Shown here one piece after another: positions 11,397 through 22,269 of a stretch of DNA of 64,000 nt (positions are counted from its first letter, which is position 1; each line of letters opens with the position of its first letter). The position numbers and the translations under genes are program-made. The notes beneath the pieces were generated by a model. The model had not been told where the DNA came from, did no database searches, and saw nothing but the letters and a program-made list of their open reading frames with translations. The stretch comes from Actinernus sp. WN-2022. Taxonomy: Eukaryota; Cnidaria; Anthozoa; Actiniaria; Actinernidae. The DNA is taken from contig JAOWCC010001589.1 in the NCBI GenBank assembly GCA_030867875.1, positions 74,733,537-74,797,536 of the forward strand, given 5' to 3'.

Positions 11397-11850
11397 TTAA
11401 ATAAAAACTATAAACTTAGCGCGTCAAAAGCAAATTATAACGTTGTATTCAGAATAATCCAAGCTTCAAATTGAGACGTTGCTCGTGTTCGTACGTGCTC
11501 TAGAAGTACTTAAACGCTAAAAAAGTCTCCTCGGCGGAGTTGGCGGCAAAGTCCATTCAGTCTAAAGCTGAGTAAAGGCAAACGCGACAAAAACAAATCT
11601 TAGAGAGCATTAAATAAAAACTATAAACTTAGCGCGTCAAAAGGAAATCATAACGTTGTATTCAGAATAATTCAAGCTTCAAATTAAGACGTTGCTCATG
11701 TTCGTACCTGCTCTAGAAGTACTTAAACGCTAAAAAAAATCGCCCAGCCAAGTTGGCGGCAAAATACTTTCAAACTGAAGCTGAGTAAAAGGCAACCGCG
11801 ACAAAACAAATCTTAGTGAGAATTAAATAAAAACTATAAACTTCCCAAAA
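11397..11850 (+). repeat. 213-bp tandem satellite, two full monomers
   Basis: TTAAATAAAAACTATAAACT recurs at 11397, 11610 and 11823, giving two units of exactly 213 bases and the start of a third. Units share AGCGCGTCAAAAG, GTTCGTAC and GGCGGCAAA phrases. The other part of the array lies left of 6460, so the array is older than the TTAA element insertion. Confidence 0.9.
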
Positions 11851-12334
11851 CTTTTACAAAGACAAGGTATCTTAAACTTTGAATTGATAAGTTTTAAGTC
11901 TGTATCTGTATAATTGGCCCACCAAGGAATTAACAAGATCGAACAGACGAAAGGCTTTGCTTTTGAACTTCAGGGGCGGTAATGACAAATGGGCTTCTGA
12001 TATAACAACATTAGTTAGTGTGATGACCTTCTTTAACGAGCTTTGGGAGTCCACTATTCCCATGAAGCGAGCAGTTGACATTCATTGACATGTGTTTCAT
12101 GTGATGTGGGAGTAGAGTATTCCCAAACCGATTTGTCAAAAGCCAATCACAATCGCTTTCCCGCAGAATAATTAGCAATGTTATAATTATTCCGTCCTCA
12201 CTTTAACCTCTCGGCCGTAAGTACATGTCGCCGAGAACAATAGAATTCTGCGCGATGATTTGTGCCAAAGTGACCTGTTAAACTACTCCCGGGAGGTACT
12301 CCTGTTTGTGACGTATTATGTATGTGCCGCGGGG
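11851..12334. other. Intergenic, nothing recognised
   Basis: Contains a 69-codon minus frame without features. No RNA gene or repeat seen. Confidence 0.5.
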
Positions 12335-12545
12335 GTGGGTCAAGGTTTTGAGCTCAGTTTGGGCAGGTGGAGTCAGGGTTTTGACCTGATTTGGGCAGAT
12401 CAGGGTCAGGATTTTAGTTTAATGTGGGTGCAGTCAGGGTCGGAGTTCAGTATTTTTTAGGCATCAGGATTTGTTTTCCCAAAGAGGGGGCAATCAGGGT
12501 TTTGTAGCTCGGATTTTGGGTCAAACAGGGTCAGGGTTTGAGCCT
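12335..12545 (+). repeat. Degenerate minisatellite, GTCAGGGTTTTGA unit
   Basis: The phrase (GG)GTCAGGGTTTTGA...TTTGGG recurs about six times with spacing of roughly 35-40 bases and many substitutions, in a G/T-biased strand. Confidence 0.6.
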
Positions 12546-12765
12546 CTTGGCCTCACACATACATACCCACTTTTCATGTAAGTACCTATCCCCTCCCCCA
12601 CCCTCCCCCCCGCCGGGAACCGGAGTTGGAGAGCCTAATAAAAATGCCACCAAAGCTAAACAAGACAGAGAAACGTGACAGTGGGAACCGGAATACCATT
12701 TAAAAAAAGACCTAACTATTACCGAGTTATTATGCTTATATTTACATTAGAAAGGAGATAATCCA

Positions 12766-13425
12766 GTAAGACTTATTTCAAGCTATAGCTATATATATCC
12801 CCAGTTGGTTCATCCAGCGGGAAGTCACCTGGCAGCTAATAGTCTACCTGCGCGTTTCAGGGTTATAGAACTCAGTCATTTCTATCTAGCGTCTCCGGCA
12901 TGTTTACCAAAATAGACGGGATTATTTCAAGCTAGTTCTATATCCCCAGTTGGTTCATCTAGCGGGAAGTCCTGGCAGCTTAGCAGGCTTAGTCTGCCTG
13001 AGCGCTTCAGGGATATATAACTCATTTTTTTCTAGCGACTCCGGCAAGTTTTCCAAAATTAGATTGATTTCAAGTTAGTTCTATATCCCCAGTTGGTTCA
13101 TCCAGCGGGAAGTCCTGGCAGCTTAGTCTGCCTGAGCGCTTTAGGGATATAGAACGTCTTTTCCCAGCGACTCCGACAAGTTTTCCAAAATAAGACTGAT
13201 TTCGACTCAAGTTAGTCAGTACTGCAGATCACATTGCAATTGAATAAGCTTTATATTTGTCTGTTGTTGATATATATAGTGACTTAGCCCTTAAAACCCT
13301 AAATTAGTGAGAACCTGTTGTAGATGTTAAGGCTGGTTCACACTATATAGTGATATAACTGTAAGCATAAGCAACATATGCAGACTCGGTAATAACATAA
13401 GTTTTTCAAAATAAGACTGATTTCA
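12766..13425 (+). repeat. Three tandem ~130-150-bp units plus a remnant
   Basis: ATATCCCCAGTTGGTTCATC followed by AGCGGGAAGTC and GCAGCTTAG(TCTGCCTG) appears at about 12797, 12943 and 13084; each unit ends with CCGRCAWGTTTWCCAAAAT and GATTTCAA. A remnant of the unit edge is at 13400-13425. Units differ by small indels. Confidence 0.8.
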
Positions 13426-13554
13426 ACTCAAGTGTCGCTTTAATTTGTACTTTCAGGAACCCTACAAATTCGGGTTTCCTACACCGAGAAAATAAAAAAA
13501 AATTCCTTTAACTATTTAGGCTGCAACTCATTAATGCCATAAAGGCATGCAACT

Positions 13555-13697
13555 ATTGCTGGCTTGCAACCAATCCCCAGAGATTCCAGTAACAAAGCCG
13601 TAGCGGCCATGTTGGTGGAACTAACAAGAGAAGCTATAGTTATATAGTTAACGTTCCACCAACATGGCGGCGATGACGTAACGTGCAAGCCAGCAAT
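13555..13697. mobile_element. 143-bp hairpin MITE
   Basis: ATTGCTGGCTTGCA is mirrored at the right by TGCAAGCCAGCAAT, and an inner pair GCGGCCATGTTGGTGGAAC / GTTCCACCAACATGGCGGC is nearly perfect. Related sequence (GCCGCCATGTTGGTG) occurs inside the MITE at 31341. Chance frames across it are not genes. Confidence 0.8.
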
Positions 13698-13726
13698 CAG
13701 CATATCTTCAATACGCTTAATATATC

Positions 13727-15480
13727 TTAAAGATGTTCTTGATATGTTAAGGAGTAATCATTAAAAACAACTCTAAGTTCCAGTTTTTCATTATTATGCA
13801 CACTACAAAAGTGCCATACCGATGAGCAGTACGTAAAACAGGGAAGGATAAAGGCTTTGTATAGTTTACATTGTATATCAGGATATATGAGTTTCTTAAG
13901 TTTTGAAAATATACAGCTATTTTTTTGTTGACTTTATTTTATTTACAAATTCATGAGATATGTTTGCTAACTGAGTAACTCTTTATCTAAGTTCATGCCA
14001 AGTAGATCAATGCTATTATTAATGGGTATATTATAATTTTGAACATTAAAAGTAAAGCAATAGCTAGATTCTCCCAAGACCATAGCTTGGTATTTGTCTG
14101 CATTGGCAATCATACCGTTTTTACCGAACCAAGAGTCACCATTTAACAAATCTCGTTGTAGTTTAGATTCCAATGTTACAGGGTTCTTATCAGAGTCATA
14201 CAACTGTATATCGTCAGCAAATACGCTAACGGACACCTCCACAACCAAGAATAAATCATTAAGGTATATATTAAAGAACAGTGGTCCTAGGACTGATATT
14301 TGAGGAACACCCTTGGATATGAGGTGCCAAGAGAATAACTATCTCTTACTTTGACTCTTTGTTTTCTGTCAGTCAGATAGTTCTTGACGAGACTCGCACT
14401 ATTTTCATCTACTCCATATGCTTTTAATTTAGCCAGCAAGAGATTATGTGGGATAGTGTCAAAGGCATTAGACAGGTCCAACGATACAGTTGCAACGTTG
14501 TCTATGTTATCGAAGTTTTTCTTCTAGTCTTACACCAAGTGCAGTAATGCGGACTGACAGCTATAATGTTTTCTGTATGCAGATATCATGAAATCAGAGA
14601 GCAGGCCTTGGAAGTGTTGACTTCATACATCTTGTTTGATAGAATTCGAACTTTCTCGTAGATGTTATTGAAGACTGGTAACACTAGCTGTTACAGGTCT
14701 ATAGTTTACTTTATTGAGTTCAACATCTTTTTTAAATAGTGGAGTAACTTAACCCATTTTCCATCGCAAAGGATAGGAACAACAACTGATTGAATGATTT
14801 ATTATGGATGAAAGAGGAGATGATATTGCTGATGCAAATTCTTTGATCAGTCTCGGATGCAGCAGATCATGGCCGGAAGACTTGCGACTATTTATTGATC
14901 GGAGTAAGTACTCAATTGTACATGTAATAGTTGCATTTGTGGAAGTGAAGGTAAACATCGTTTTCTGGCATGTTGTGTATAACAGCCTGTATATTTACTT
15001 GGATGATAAATAAAATCTTTACCAAAGTCTTTCTCATTTGGTGTATCAACAGAGGCCGCTATATGGGCAAAAAAGTCATCAAAAATCTCAGCGAGCTGCG
15101 TTTTATCTGTAATTATATCACCCTGTTCTTTTAAGATGATGTCGTTTGCCTGACTTGACTTTAGTGAGTGTAACGGAAAGGCCTCTGTGTACGCCAGAAC
15201 TCTCTTGGGTTTTGCGACTGCTCTGATTTATTTGTAAGTACTGTCTTATGGCTTTACGCCTCAACGATGTGCACTTGTTCCTTTGGGATTTGTAAACAGT
15301 ATAATTTGTATCCGTACGCTCTTTCATAAATATTCTTCTCAGATGATTGCGGTGTCTGGTAGCTTTTCGCCATTTATCAGTCGTAAAAGGTACTTGATTA
15401 CCCAACACGTTAACAGTTTTGAGTGGTGCGTGCTCATTAAGGATATCATTGTAGAGTGTCAGATCAGATAACTTGTATTA
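13727..15480 (-). pseudogene. Decayed non-LTR retrotransposon (LINE) reverse transcriptase
   Basis: Reading right to left on the minus strand, pieces in different frames line up in the order expected of a LINE: a basic linker near 15408-15118 (HLRRIFMKERTDTNYTVYK), a pre-RT segment at 14958-14749 (SGHDLLHPRLIKEF), RT motif A at 14481 (MDLSNAFDTIPHNLLLAKLK), motif C at 14215 (VFADDIQLYDSDKN), and the C-terminal thumb near 13850-13730 (ILPCFTYCSSVWHF, then VVFNDYSLTYQEHL). Frameshifts and stops separate nearly every block, and the region around the PQGS motif is broken. The copy is dead. It is a different lineage from the LINE at 17.5 kb. Confidence 0.85.
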
Positions 15481-16181
15481 GCTGTAACTTTAGTAACACA
15501 TGTTTTGAGAAGCCGACATTATCTCTGAAACCGGCTTGTCACTTAACGTCAGACCTTGTGCTAGTGGATTTGATCGCGAACCCTTTCATGCAGTAAATAC
15601 GAAACACGATCAATTGTAGCTGGTACATAATATAATAATTCAACGTTTTCTTAGTCCAAAGTTTGTTTCAGATAATGCTTTTATGGTAGAGTACAGCCAT
15701 ATATTTCGGCTCTCATGGAGATATAGTTCTGCCACGCTTTGACAATAAACCTGATGTATCGAGCTTGGATTTTCTCTTGTAGCTTCTGGGTGACTACGGT
15801 GTCCCTGTCAGTATTTCCAGAGAATTCCTGGTAATACGAAGAAAATAAATCAGCTCTTAAAAATATTTAGACTAGATATACATACATACACTTTATTTAT
15901 CATCGAATTTACAGAGTAGCTGAAATAAGCTCATATCTTTGAGAAATGATAGCAGGAACACTAGTTCCAAGACTTAGTCTTTACATAGAGAAAAGAGTGA
16001 AACCATAAAATACCAACGAAGTTATCGGAAACAGTAGACATTTTATACACTACACCGACTGTTTTATTTCTAGTTTCCTAATGAGTGGTATTTTAAATCT
16101 GAACTGCTACTCAGGCTTAAATGGTCTATGTCATGGTGTGCGCATTGCATGTTGGGAGTTAATGTTCGAATGGTGGCTGTT
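15481..16181. other. Intergenic, nothing recognised
   Basis: AT-rich with no exon or repeat I can support. Confidence 0.5.
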
Positions 16182-16424
16182 AATCCACCTTACCGAAAAA
16201 GATGGCGGCCGTACCGTATTTGACCACAATTCCTTGCGAACCTAACATTGTCAACATAATACGTAGAAATCATCTGTTCTCTTCAGGATTGGCAACAGCA
16301 TTTATACTTGCTTGTTTTTTTTTAGGATTTAAAGCTCTCTATCGCAATTTTATAACGGATTTCAAGTTTTTCGCGCGCAATGGATTGTGGGTAAAAGTAT
16401 AGCCGCCATCTTTTTCGGTGGATT
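16182..16424. mobile_element. 243-bp MITE with AATCCACC...AAAAAGATGGCGGC ends
   Basis: AATCCACCTTACCGAAAAAG followed by ATGGCGGC is mirrored by GCCGCCATCTTTTTCGGTGGATT (a four-base TTAC gap in one arm). A 66-codon frame that begins at the ATGGCGGCC looks like a gene start but is wholly inside the MITE. Confidence 0.7.
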
Positions 16425-17239
16425 GGCTACAAACAAGTAAAGTCCCCGCCCTCTATGCTTGCTTGAAATGATACGCATTTTTTAGTCATTTTTGCCTACA
16501 TGCATTTGCTTTGATTTACCATTCCACATGTGCGCGAAGTTCGTCAGTTCATATAAAAATCGTTGAAATAACTGTGCCTGGCGCGGACTGTGGATATAAA
16601 GTCCTCTTACCATGACAATAGGTTGCACCTATTATTGTTCTCAATTAAGGTATGGCAAAAGGTTCACGAGGTCACTTGGGAAAAAAAATCGTGTAGCGTC
16701 AATATTTACGCTACAAAGACATACTATATATCAATTTAAAGCTCAAAGATTGAAGAATAAATATGAATGTTTAAATTTACTATTTAAAAAAATCTCTCAA
16801 TGATGTATTTTTTTATTTAAAAAGCGACCTCTCACACTATCGTAACTTCAAATCCGGAAATGTTTAATGAATGACAACTAAATTCTTTGTTTTCGAATCT
16901 CAGGTAAATTGTCCCAAAAGTATGTCAGCGATTTTTCATACGTTGCGTATTACAAGAATTATCCGTAGGTAAAGTTGGAGTAAGTTTTTTCATGCTAGCA
17001 AAACGCAAACTACATAATAATTACGAAATGAAGCAAAATTTTGCAAAACGCTGGCACACTTTTGCAGAAATTGTGGTTTTTTGGCTCTCGCGAAAATTTG
17101 GATTTAATCGAACAAAACGTTCTCGAGTTTTGATACGCCAAAGTTGAATTTTTTGCATTAAAACACAAACGGAGAAACAAGGGATTTTAGTTTTCTGACC
17201 ATTTCACGGTTGAGTAAAAAGCCCCGCCTCCAAAGATAA
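16425..17239. other. Intergenic, nothing recognised
   Basis: AT-rich, with low-complexity T and A runs. No coding evidence. Confidence 0.5.
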
Positions 17240-17528
17240 TCTTAATAATAATAATAATATTTATTTATATAGCGCTGTTTCCACAGAGAATAAGTGCCCA
17301 ATAGCGCTTAACAAATACATAAGGCTGCGCGTAACAATAAAATCGCGCTCACAACAATATTGAATAAATAACTATATCAACAATAAAAATTAACCTGCAA
17401 TTACAGCTAACTAATTAAAAACATTATAGAAATGAGAAACTAAAAACTAAGCTAGACTAACTATAGGTAAAATGATAAAAACAATCTGCGTTTTACATGG
17501 TATAAAGTAAACAAAGATATGTATAAAA

Positions 17529-18850
17529 TTAATAAAATGCCTTCTTGAACAAATAGGTCTTGAGTTGCTTCTTGAAGCTCATAAGTGAGTCACAGACTCT
17601 TATATCCTGTGGCAGGGAATTCCACAGAGTAGGCGCAGCACAAGAAAATGCTCTATAGCCATAGGAGCGCAAGTTGTATTGTGGGACTACAAGCTGGTTA
17701 CTGGAAGACGATCTAAGATTACGCTTAGGAACATAGGCAGTAATTAAGTCGGCAATATATGACGGTGCCGTTCCGTGTAGAGCCTTATAAGTAGTTAATA
17801 ATATCTTAAATATAATCCGTTCTTCTACCGGAAGCCAGTGTAAATTGAACAAAACAGGTGTTATATGGTCACACTTACGGGTTAAGGTAACCACCCGGGC
17901 TGCGGCGTTTTGAACACTCTGCAGACGGACAATAAGGTGTTTAGGTAAACCATACAGTAGCGAATTACAGAAATCTAACCTAGAAGTAACAAATGCGTGG
18001 ACTAACGTTTCAGCAGACTGAAAGCTAAGGTGTTTTCTGATACGACTAATATTCCTAAGATGGTAGAAGCCAGATTTACAGACACTAGTAACATACCGTT
18101 CCATTGTCAAAGAAGAATCAAATAGTACACCAATGTTTCTAACAAGGGAGGATGGGCAGATTACTTCATCACAAACAGAGATGGAGTCAAGAGGTGGCAG
18201 CGGGCGATGGCGAGCATTTAGAAGCAACAGCTCAGTCTTGTCTCCGTTCAGTTTTAATTTATTCCATGTCATCCAGGCATCTACATCACGGACACATGCC
18301 TCGATCTTAGATGTTGCCATGTCGAGTTCACTAGTGTCCGATGATTTAAAGGTGATATATAGCTGAGTGTCATCAGCATAGAGATGATAGTCCATGCTGT
18401 GTTGTCTAAGTAGATCACCGAGTGGAGTTGTATAAAGCGAGAATAGTATCGGTCCCAGAACGCTGCCTTGAGGAACACCGGAACGAAGGGTATACTTGGA
18501 AGATTGGCCCCCGCGAACATTGACAGTAAACGTCCGGTCAGTCAGGTATGACCTAAACCAGTCATGGGCCTTATCGACAATCCCGAATCTTGAAGAGAGC
18601 CGGGACAACAGGATTTCGTGGTCAACAGTGTCGAAGGCGGCTGACAGGTCAAGAAGTAGGAGAATCACAGACTTCTGATTGTCTATTGCTCTCAAGATAT
18701 CGTTTTGAACCTTTACTAACGCAGTTTCCGTGCTGTGGCACTTCTTATAGGCAGACTGGTAAAGTTCATCCAAGTTGTTGTCATTAATGTGTAGGCACGT
18801 TTGAGCCGCTACAACTTTCTCAGTTGACTTGGAAATGAACTTTAGATCTT
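17529..18850 (-). CDS. 5'-truncated L2/CR1-like LINE reverse transcriptase, C-terminal part intact
   Basis: An uninterrupted minus-strand frame of 414 codons from an internal ATG at 18773, with in-frame homology continuing upstream to about 18850 (KFISKSTEKVVAAQ). RT motifs in order: LLLLDLSAAFDTVDHE (motif A), SGVPQGSVLGPILFSLY (motif B), YHLYADDTQLYI (motif C, catalytic DD), and a thumb with LDFCNSLLYGLP. The tail has the typical LHWLPVEERI...YKALHG and AAPTLWNSLP...FKKQLKTYLF of L2/CR1-type elements. The 3' UTR runs to a (ATT)n tail near 17240, the usual 3' end of such elements. The endonuclease and ORF1 are missing, as in a normal 5'-truncated insertion. The intact frame suggests recent insertion. 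Confidence 0.93.
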
Positions 18851-18946
18851 ATTATATTCTTTAATCTTATTATATTCAGCCAATTGAAATACAGTATTAG
18901 GCTGACAGGCGGGACAGGCGGAGTTGTGAATGATCTGCTGTGACAG

Positions 18947-19369
18947 CTTTCGCGGTAATCTTCAAGGAGTTTCATTTTACACTGGAGACTGGTCACAGAG
19001 GTCGTAAAGCTCGTGGGAAAAGCACAAGGTCAAATAAATATGAAGGCCAACCGCAAGTTACTGTAAATGATGCTATTATCAAAGCCATCATGCTAAAGGA
19101 GATAAACAGTTCTGGGTAAGTCGAACACAAGTTATATTCATTCAAACGGCGCAACTTCTTGCTAAACATCATAAACAAACCGCAGGCTTCATATTGCATA
19201 TTATTTTTATACTCTGGAGCGGTAAAGATCATGCTGAATCTACCTTCTCTTGACTGCCTTATAATTGATAAACATATCTGACTCCTTTTCTAGGTATCAG
19301 GGCGATCACTTCGCAGAGAATTTGGTTGCAAGCATAGAAAACCGTAAAAACCGGCAAACAGCAGCTTGA
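18947..19369 (+). CDS. Small two-exon coding candidate (C-terminal part of an unknown gene)
   Basis: Exon A (about 18947-19115) reads FKEFHFTLETGHRGRKARGK, then SNKYEGQPQVTVNDAIIKAI, to TCTGG before the donor GTAAGT. Exon B (19294-19369) follows an acceptor TTTTCTAG and continues in the same frame (YQGDHFAENLVASIENRK) to a TGA. Both splice sites match consensus and the joined codon (GG+G) keeps frame, which is the main evidence. The upstream edge is uncertain: acceptors ending at 18946 or 18966 are possible, and further exons would lie beyond the LINE at 17.2-18.9 kb. I do not recognise the family. An antisense frame overlaps exon B. Confidence 0.5.
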
Positions 19370-19648
19370 TCTAATGCCCGACTCAATTACAGTCAAGGAA
19401 TTCGAAGTTCGCGGGTGAACTTCATCACTGCTAGTCCGAAGCTTCCTAGAAGTGATGCTTTTTGGCCCGGGCTCATTCGTTTCAGTCAACAGATCTTCTT
19501 CGCTTGGCCATTGTTTTTGTTTGAACCACGAGCCTTTATCGCTCGACGCCAAACTTGCCTTCTTAGTCGGCCTAAATTTACCTGTTTTCAACTTCTTCTT
19601 TTTCTTCGAAGATACCCAAGAATAGCCTCTATTAAGTTTCGACGACAT
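19259..19648 (-). other. Unrecognised basic ORF, antisense to exon B
   Basis: From an ATG at 19648 the frame starts MSSKLNRGYSWVSSKKKKKL and is lysine/serine rich for about 90 codons, then runs antisense through the exon at 19294-19369. A basic N-terminus after a plausible leader could be the first exon of a spliced gene or of a transposon protein. No domain recognised; the last third is probably a shadow of the opposite strand. Confidence 0.3.
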
Positions 19649-19977
19649 AATTTTAGATAGAATGCAATTCAAGAAAAACAAACGAAAACGAAGCGTAGCG
19701 TACTATAAAGACGAGCGTAGCGTATGTTGTTTTAGTTTGTTCGCGTGCCGCTGTCACGTAGCTGTCAGCGTCTGTCAATCATGTTTCGCGCGTCATTTTT
19801 CGCGGGAAATTAAAACATGGTTTTTCGGGGCGTTAAAAAGGAATTTTAGTTTGGATTTTTTTGCTATAATACAGCTAAGACCAAAAGCATTTTAAATATG
19901 CGAAAACACTTTTTTTGGGAAGTTTTGCCTGTGAACCTTTTGCCATACCTTAAGCAACTTGTCAAGTACCTCAGCCA

Positions 19978-20445
19978 TTGAACTCAAAACATTTGCATGA
20001 TTTAGAAATTAGGCTAGGCACCGAAACAGTCCTGTACAAATATGCTGATGATTCTAATATTATAGTACGAGTCTCGAAAAACGGTGATAGCTCTAGATAC
20101 ATAGTGAGCCAATTCCTAGATTGGTCCAGCCGTAATTCCATGGCTAGCAATCCCAGAAAATGTAAAGAGCTGACGTTTCGCAAGAAAGGATGTACAGAAG
20201 AATTTCCTATAGTAGCTAGCATACCACAATGCAAAGAACGCACTTTACTGGGAGTTACTTTCCAGGATGACTGTAGATTCACCTCATACGTGCATAGCAA
20301 GATAATTAAGGCCAATAAATGTCTATTTATTCTTAAATCTTTACGTAAAGAGGGTTACAATCAGTCAGAGGTAGATCACTTATTCTCAAGTATAGTTTTA
20401 CCTAATATAGCTTACGGATTGCCGACAGCAGAAATATGCGAAATG
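19978..20445 (+). pseudogene. LINE reverse transcriptase fragment, truncated at both ends
   Basis: The open frame contains YKYADDSNIIVRVSKNG (RT motif C with catalytic DD), FLDWSSRNSMASNPRKCKEL, a thumb phrase ERTLLGVTFQDDCRF and SSIVLPNIAYGLP. This is the palm-thumb part only; motifs A and B are absent, and the frame ends exactly where the TIR element at 20450 begins, so that insertion (or its flank) removed the C-terminus. Lineage differs from the LINE at 17.5 kb. Confidence 0.85.
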
Positions 20446-20449
20446 TGAG

Positions 20450-21398
20450 CATGACAGCGCCTAGCCTGTGTTGCAGCTCTGGAGTATCGGAGAGCAGCGA
20501 GCGGAGATTAGTGGGATTGGGGCGAGAAAAAAAGATGCGGGGAGGTGGTGGGGAGAAGAGGAAGAGAGAGCCTGCCGACAAGCCATGGTTATTTTGGTGT
20601 CCACCCACTAATTAAAATGCATAAAATTAGTAAGTCATTCGATCGATTCATCCAATCATCATGCGGCGGAAGTGAAAACCATGTTTAATATTTGTCAAAA
20701 TCACGCGTGGAATCTCAAGGAATCTCAACTCAAAACAAAAAATATACGAACTTTGGTGCGATTCGTCGACGACAATACAAGCAAGACGCGAAATTCGCTC
20801 TCATTACTTCTTCTGTAGAACTAAACAGCAATTTAAAGTTGAACTTCTGTAGTTCCTCGGGTTTTAGGTCTGAAAGTTCGGCAGCAGGATATAACCTAAG
20901 GAACTTGATCTTTCACAATACTAGCCAAAGGAGCAATAACCAAAACGACAACCCGGCCATCATTTTCAACGTCTTTAACACAAGTGAATGCTTGGCATAT
21001 CCTACTTTTTCCAAACCCAGTTAGGATTACAGCTAGAACATCTCTTCCAGACAAAAGATATCTAATTGCCTTAGCTTGCTCCTGTTCTTTCTTTAAATTC
21101 ATCGCTGAGGGAATTCTTGGTATGTTTGTCGCCATATTAATTGGTTTCTGCTCTTATCGCATGCCAAGCATGAATCAATAAAATTTAATGATTTCTGTCT
21201 ATCACGCATTTTAGCCAATAGCAATACGCGGCCTGCTGAGGCCGAGAGCTATCAAAATAACCATGGGTTGCCGGCAGGCTCTCTCTTCCTCTTCTCCCCA
21301 CCCCCTCCCCCTCTCTTTTTTCTCGCCCCAATCCCCCTAATCTCCGCCCGCTGCGCTCCGATACTCCAGAGCCGCAACGCAGGCTAGACAGCGCCCAT
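20450..21398. mobile_element. ~950-bp TIR element carrying a helicase fragment
   Basis: Arms of about 150 bases are inverted copies: CTCTGGAGTATCGGAG, GGGATTGGGGCGAGAAAA and CATGGTTATTTTG occur left to right at 20479-20600 and mirrored at 21247-21375. GAAGAGGAAGAGAGAGCCTG is exact in both arms. The middle is filled by a degenerate RecQ-like helicase on the minus strand. No transposase is present, so this has the design of a non-autonomous element that captured a gene fragment. No target-site duplication was resolved. Confidence 0.75.
20648..21135 (-). pseudogene. RecQ-like DEAH helicase fragment inside TIR element
   Basis: From ATG at 21135: EQAKAIRYLLSGRDVLAV leads into Walker A (LTGFGKSR; family usually PTGFGKS) and VVVLVIAPLASIVKDQV (motif Ia region). 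After a stop and frame break the similarity resumes with LKPEELQKFNFKLLFSSTEE and later, in another frame, IVVDESH, a DExH Walker B box, ending at a stop near 20648. Motif order is that of superfamily 2 helicases of RecQ type, but only the first half of the helicase core is present and at least two frame breaks make it inactive. Confidence 0.8.
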
Positions 21399-22269
21399 TA
21401 ACTGCTAGGTCATACATAGTGAACAAATGAACTTATTGTGGAGTATGTACGCCAAACTTATTGTAAAAACTTTAAAATACCGCAGACAGTACTATAGCAG
21501 AATATGACGAAATATATTTTGTTAGTATCCCTACACGCGCGGTAAAAATAGCTACTTACAGTATTTGCATAAGAATAGCAGAAATTAAAACATATATTAT
21601 GCTTTGGACTCTGTTGACTAACACCGATGTTTTTAAATGTATGGAAGAAAAAAGGAGGGGGGGGGGTCAACATTTTCGTTTGCAAAATATCACAAATTTA
21701 TCTCCAAAACATACTTTTTCCGCGGAAGGACTGGGTCGAGTTTCGTAAAAGTCGTTTTAAATCGCCCAAATGAACTTATTTTCTCCAACGTTATATAAGT
21801 GTTAAGATATGAAAGATTCAGTAATACACCCAAATACCATACAATAATTGTATTGTAAGTACCGATATTTGTACGTACAGTAGCATCTTAGATTTCACCA
21901 ACATGCGCAGTAGGTATGCGCATTGCGAAAGAAAGGAATCACAGAAAGCCTGGTTTTGACTAGCAACACAAGCATTAGAACATGCAACATACAAAGACGC
22001 AGTAATGCATTGTTTTCGTCTACAATACAATACAATAACTTTTATTTAAACATGATAAAGATTTAAATGCTAACTATATGTAATATTGTTAAAACTAACT
22101 ATTTAAAATTAACACTGATATAGAAGTAAAAGCCAAAATCTGCTGTGTCCATATCATTGATATTAAGCATATATATATATTGCTTGTGCTTAACCATGCT
22201 TTATTATACAAGTGACTGCACCCTACCCCACTCCCCGAATTCCTATCGATGTGCTAGCTATTCTATTAC
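21399..22269. other. AT-rich stretch; expected site of further exons not found
   Basis: A run of ten G at about 21658-21667 and an AT dinucleotide tract near 22170 are the only notable features. The C-terminal part of the F5/8C domain predicted to follow the exon at 22270 was looked for here and not seen. Confidence 0.45.

Larger units (their letters stand above)
6460..11400. mobile_element. 4.9-kb TTAA-flanked DNA transposon, copy 1
   Basis: TTAA occurs at both edges. The inner ends are GAGGGCATCCATGTGAAAAC at the left and, complemented, GAGAGGGTCCATGTGAAAAC at the right. The flanks are parts of a 213-bp tandem satellite whose neighbouring monomers keep an uninterrupted GCATTAAATAAAAAC, so the insertion site and TTAA duplication can be read directly. 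TTAA targets are used by piggyBac and Kolobok elements; a GA start fits Kolobok better than the usual CCC start of piggyBac. I found no transposase domain; frames are short and unrecognised. It carries nested MITEs at 7889 and 8348 and a local duplication of a segment near 8890-9250. Copy 2 spans 28896-37282. Confidence 0.85.

Noticed and set aside
11397..13425. CRISPR-like array
   Set aside because: Units are directly adjacent tandem repeats of 130-213 bp without unique spacers, in eukaryotic sequence.
16202..16402. ORF starting ATGGCGGCC with a hydrophobic segment
   Set aside because: Start and end lie in the inverted ends of a 243-bp MITE.
18133..18787. Plus-strand ORFs opposite the LINE
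   Set aside because: Shadows of the well-supported minus-strand reverse transcriptase.
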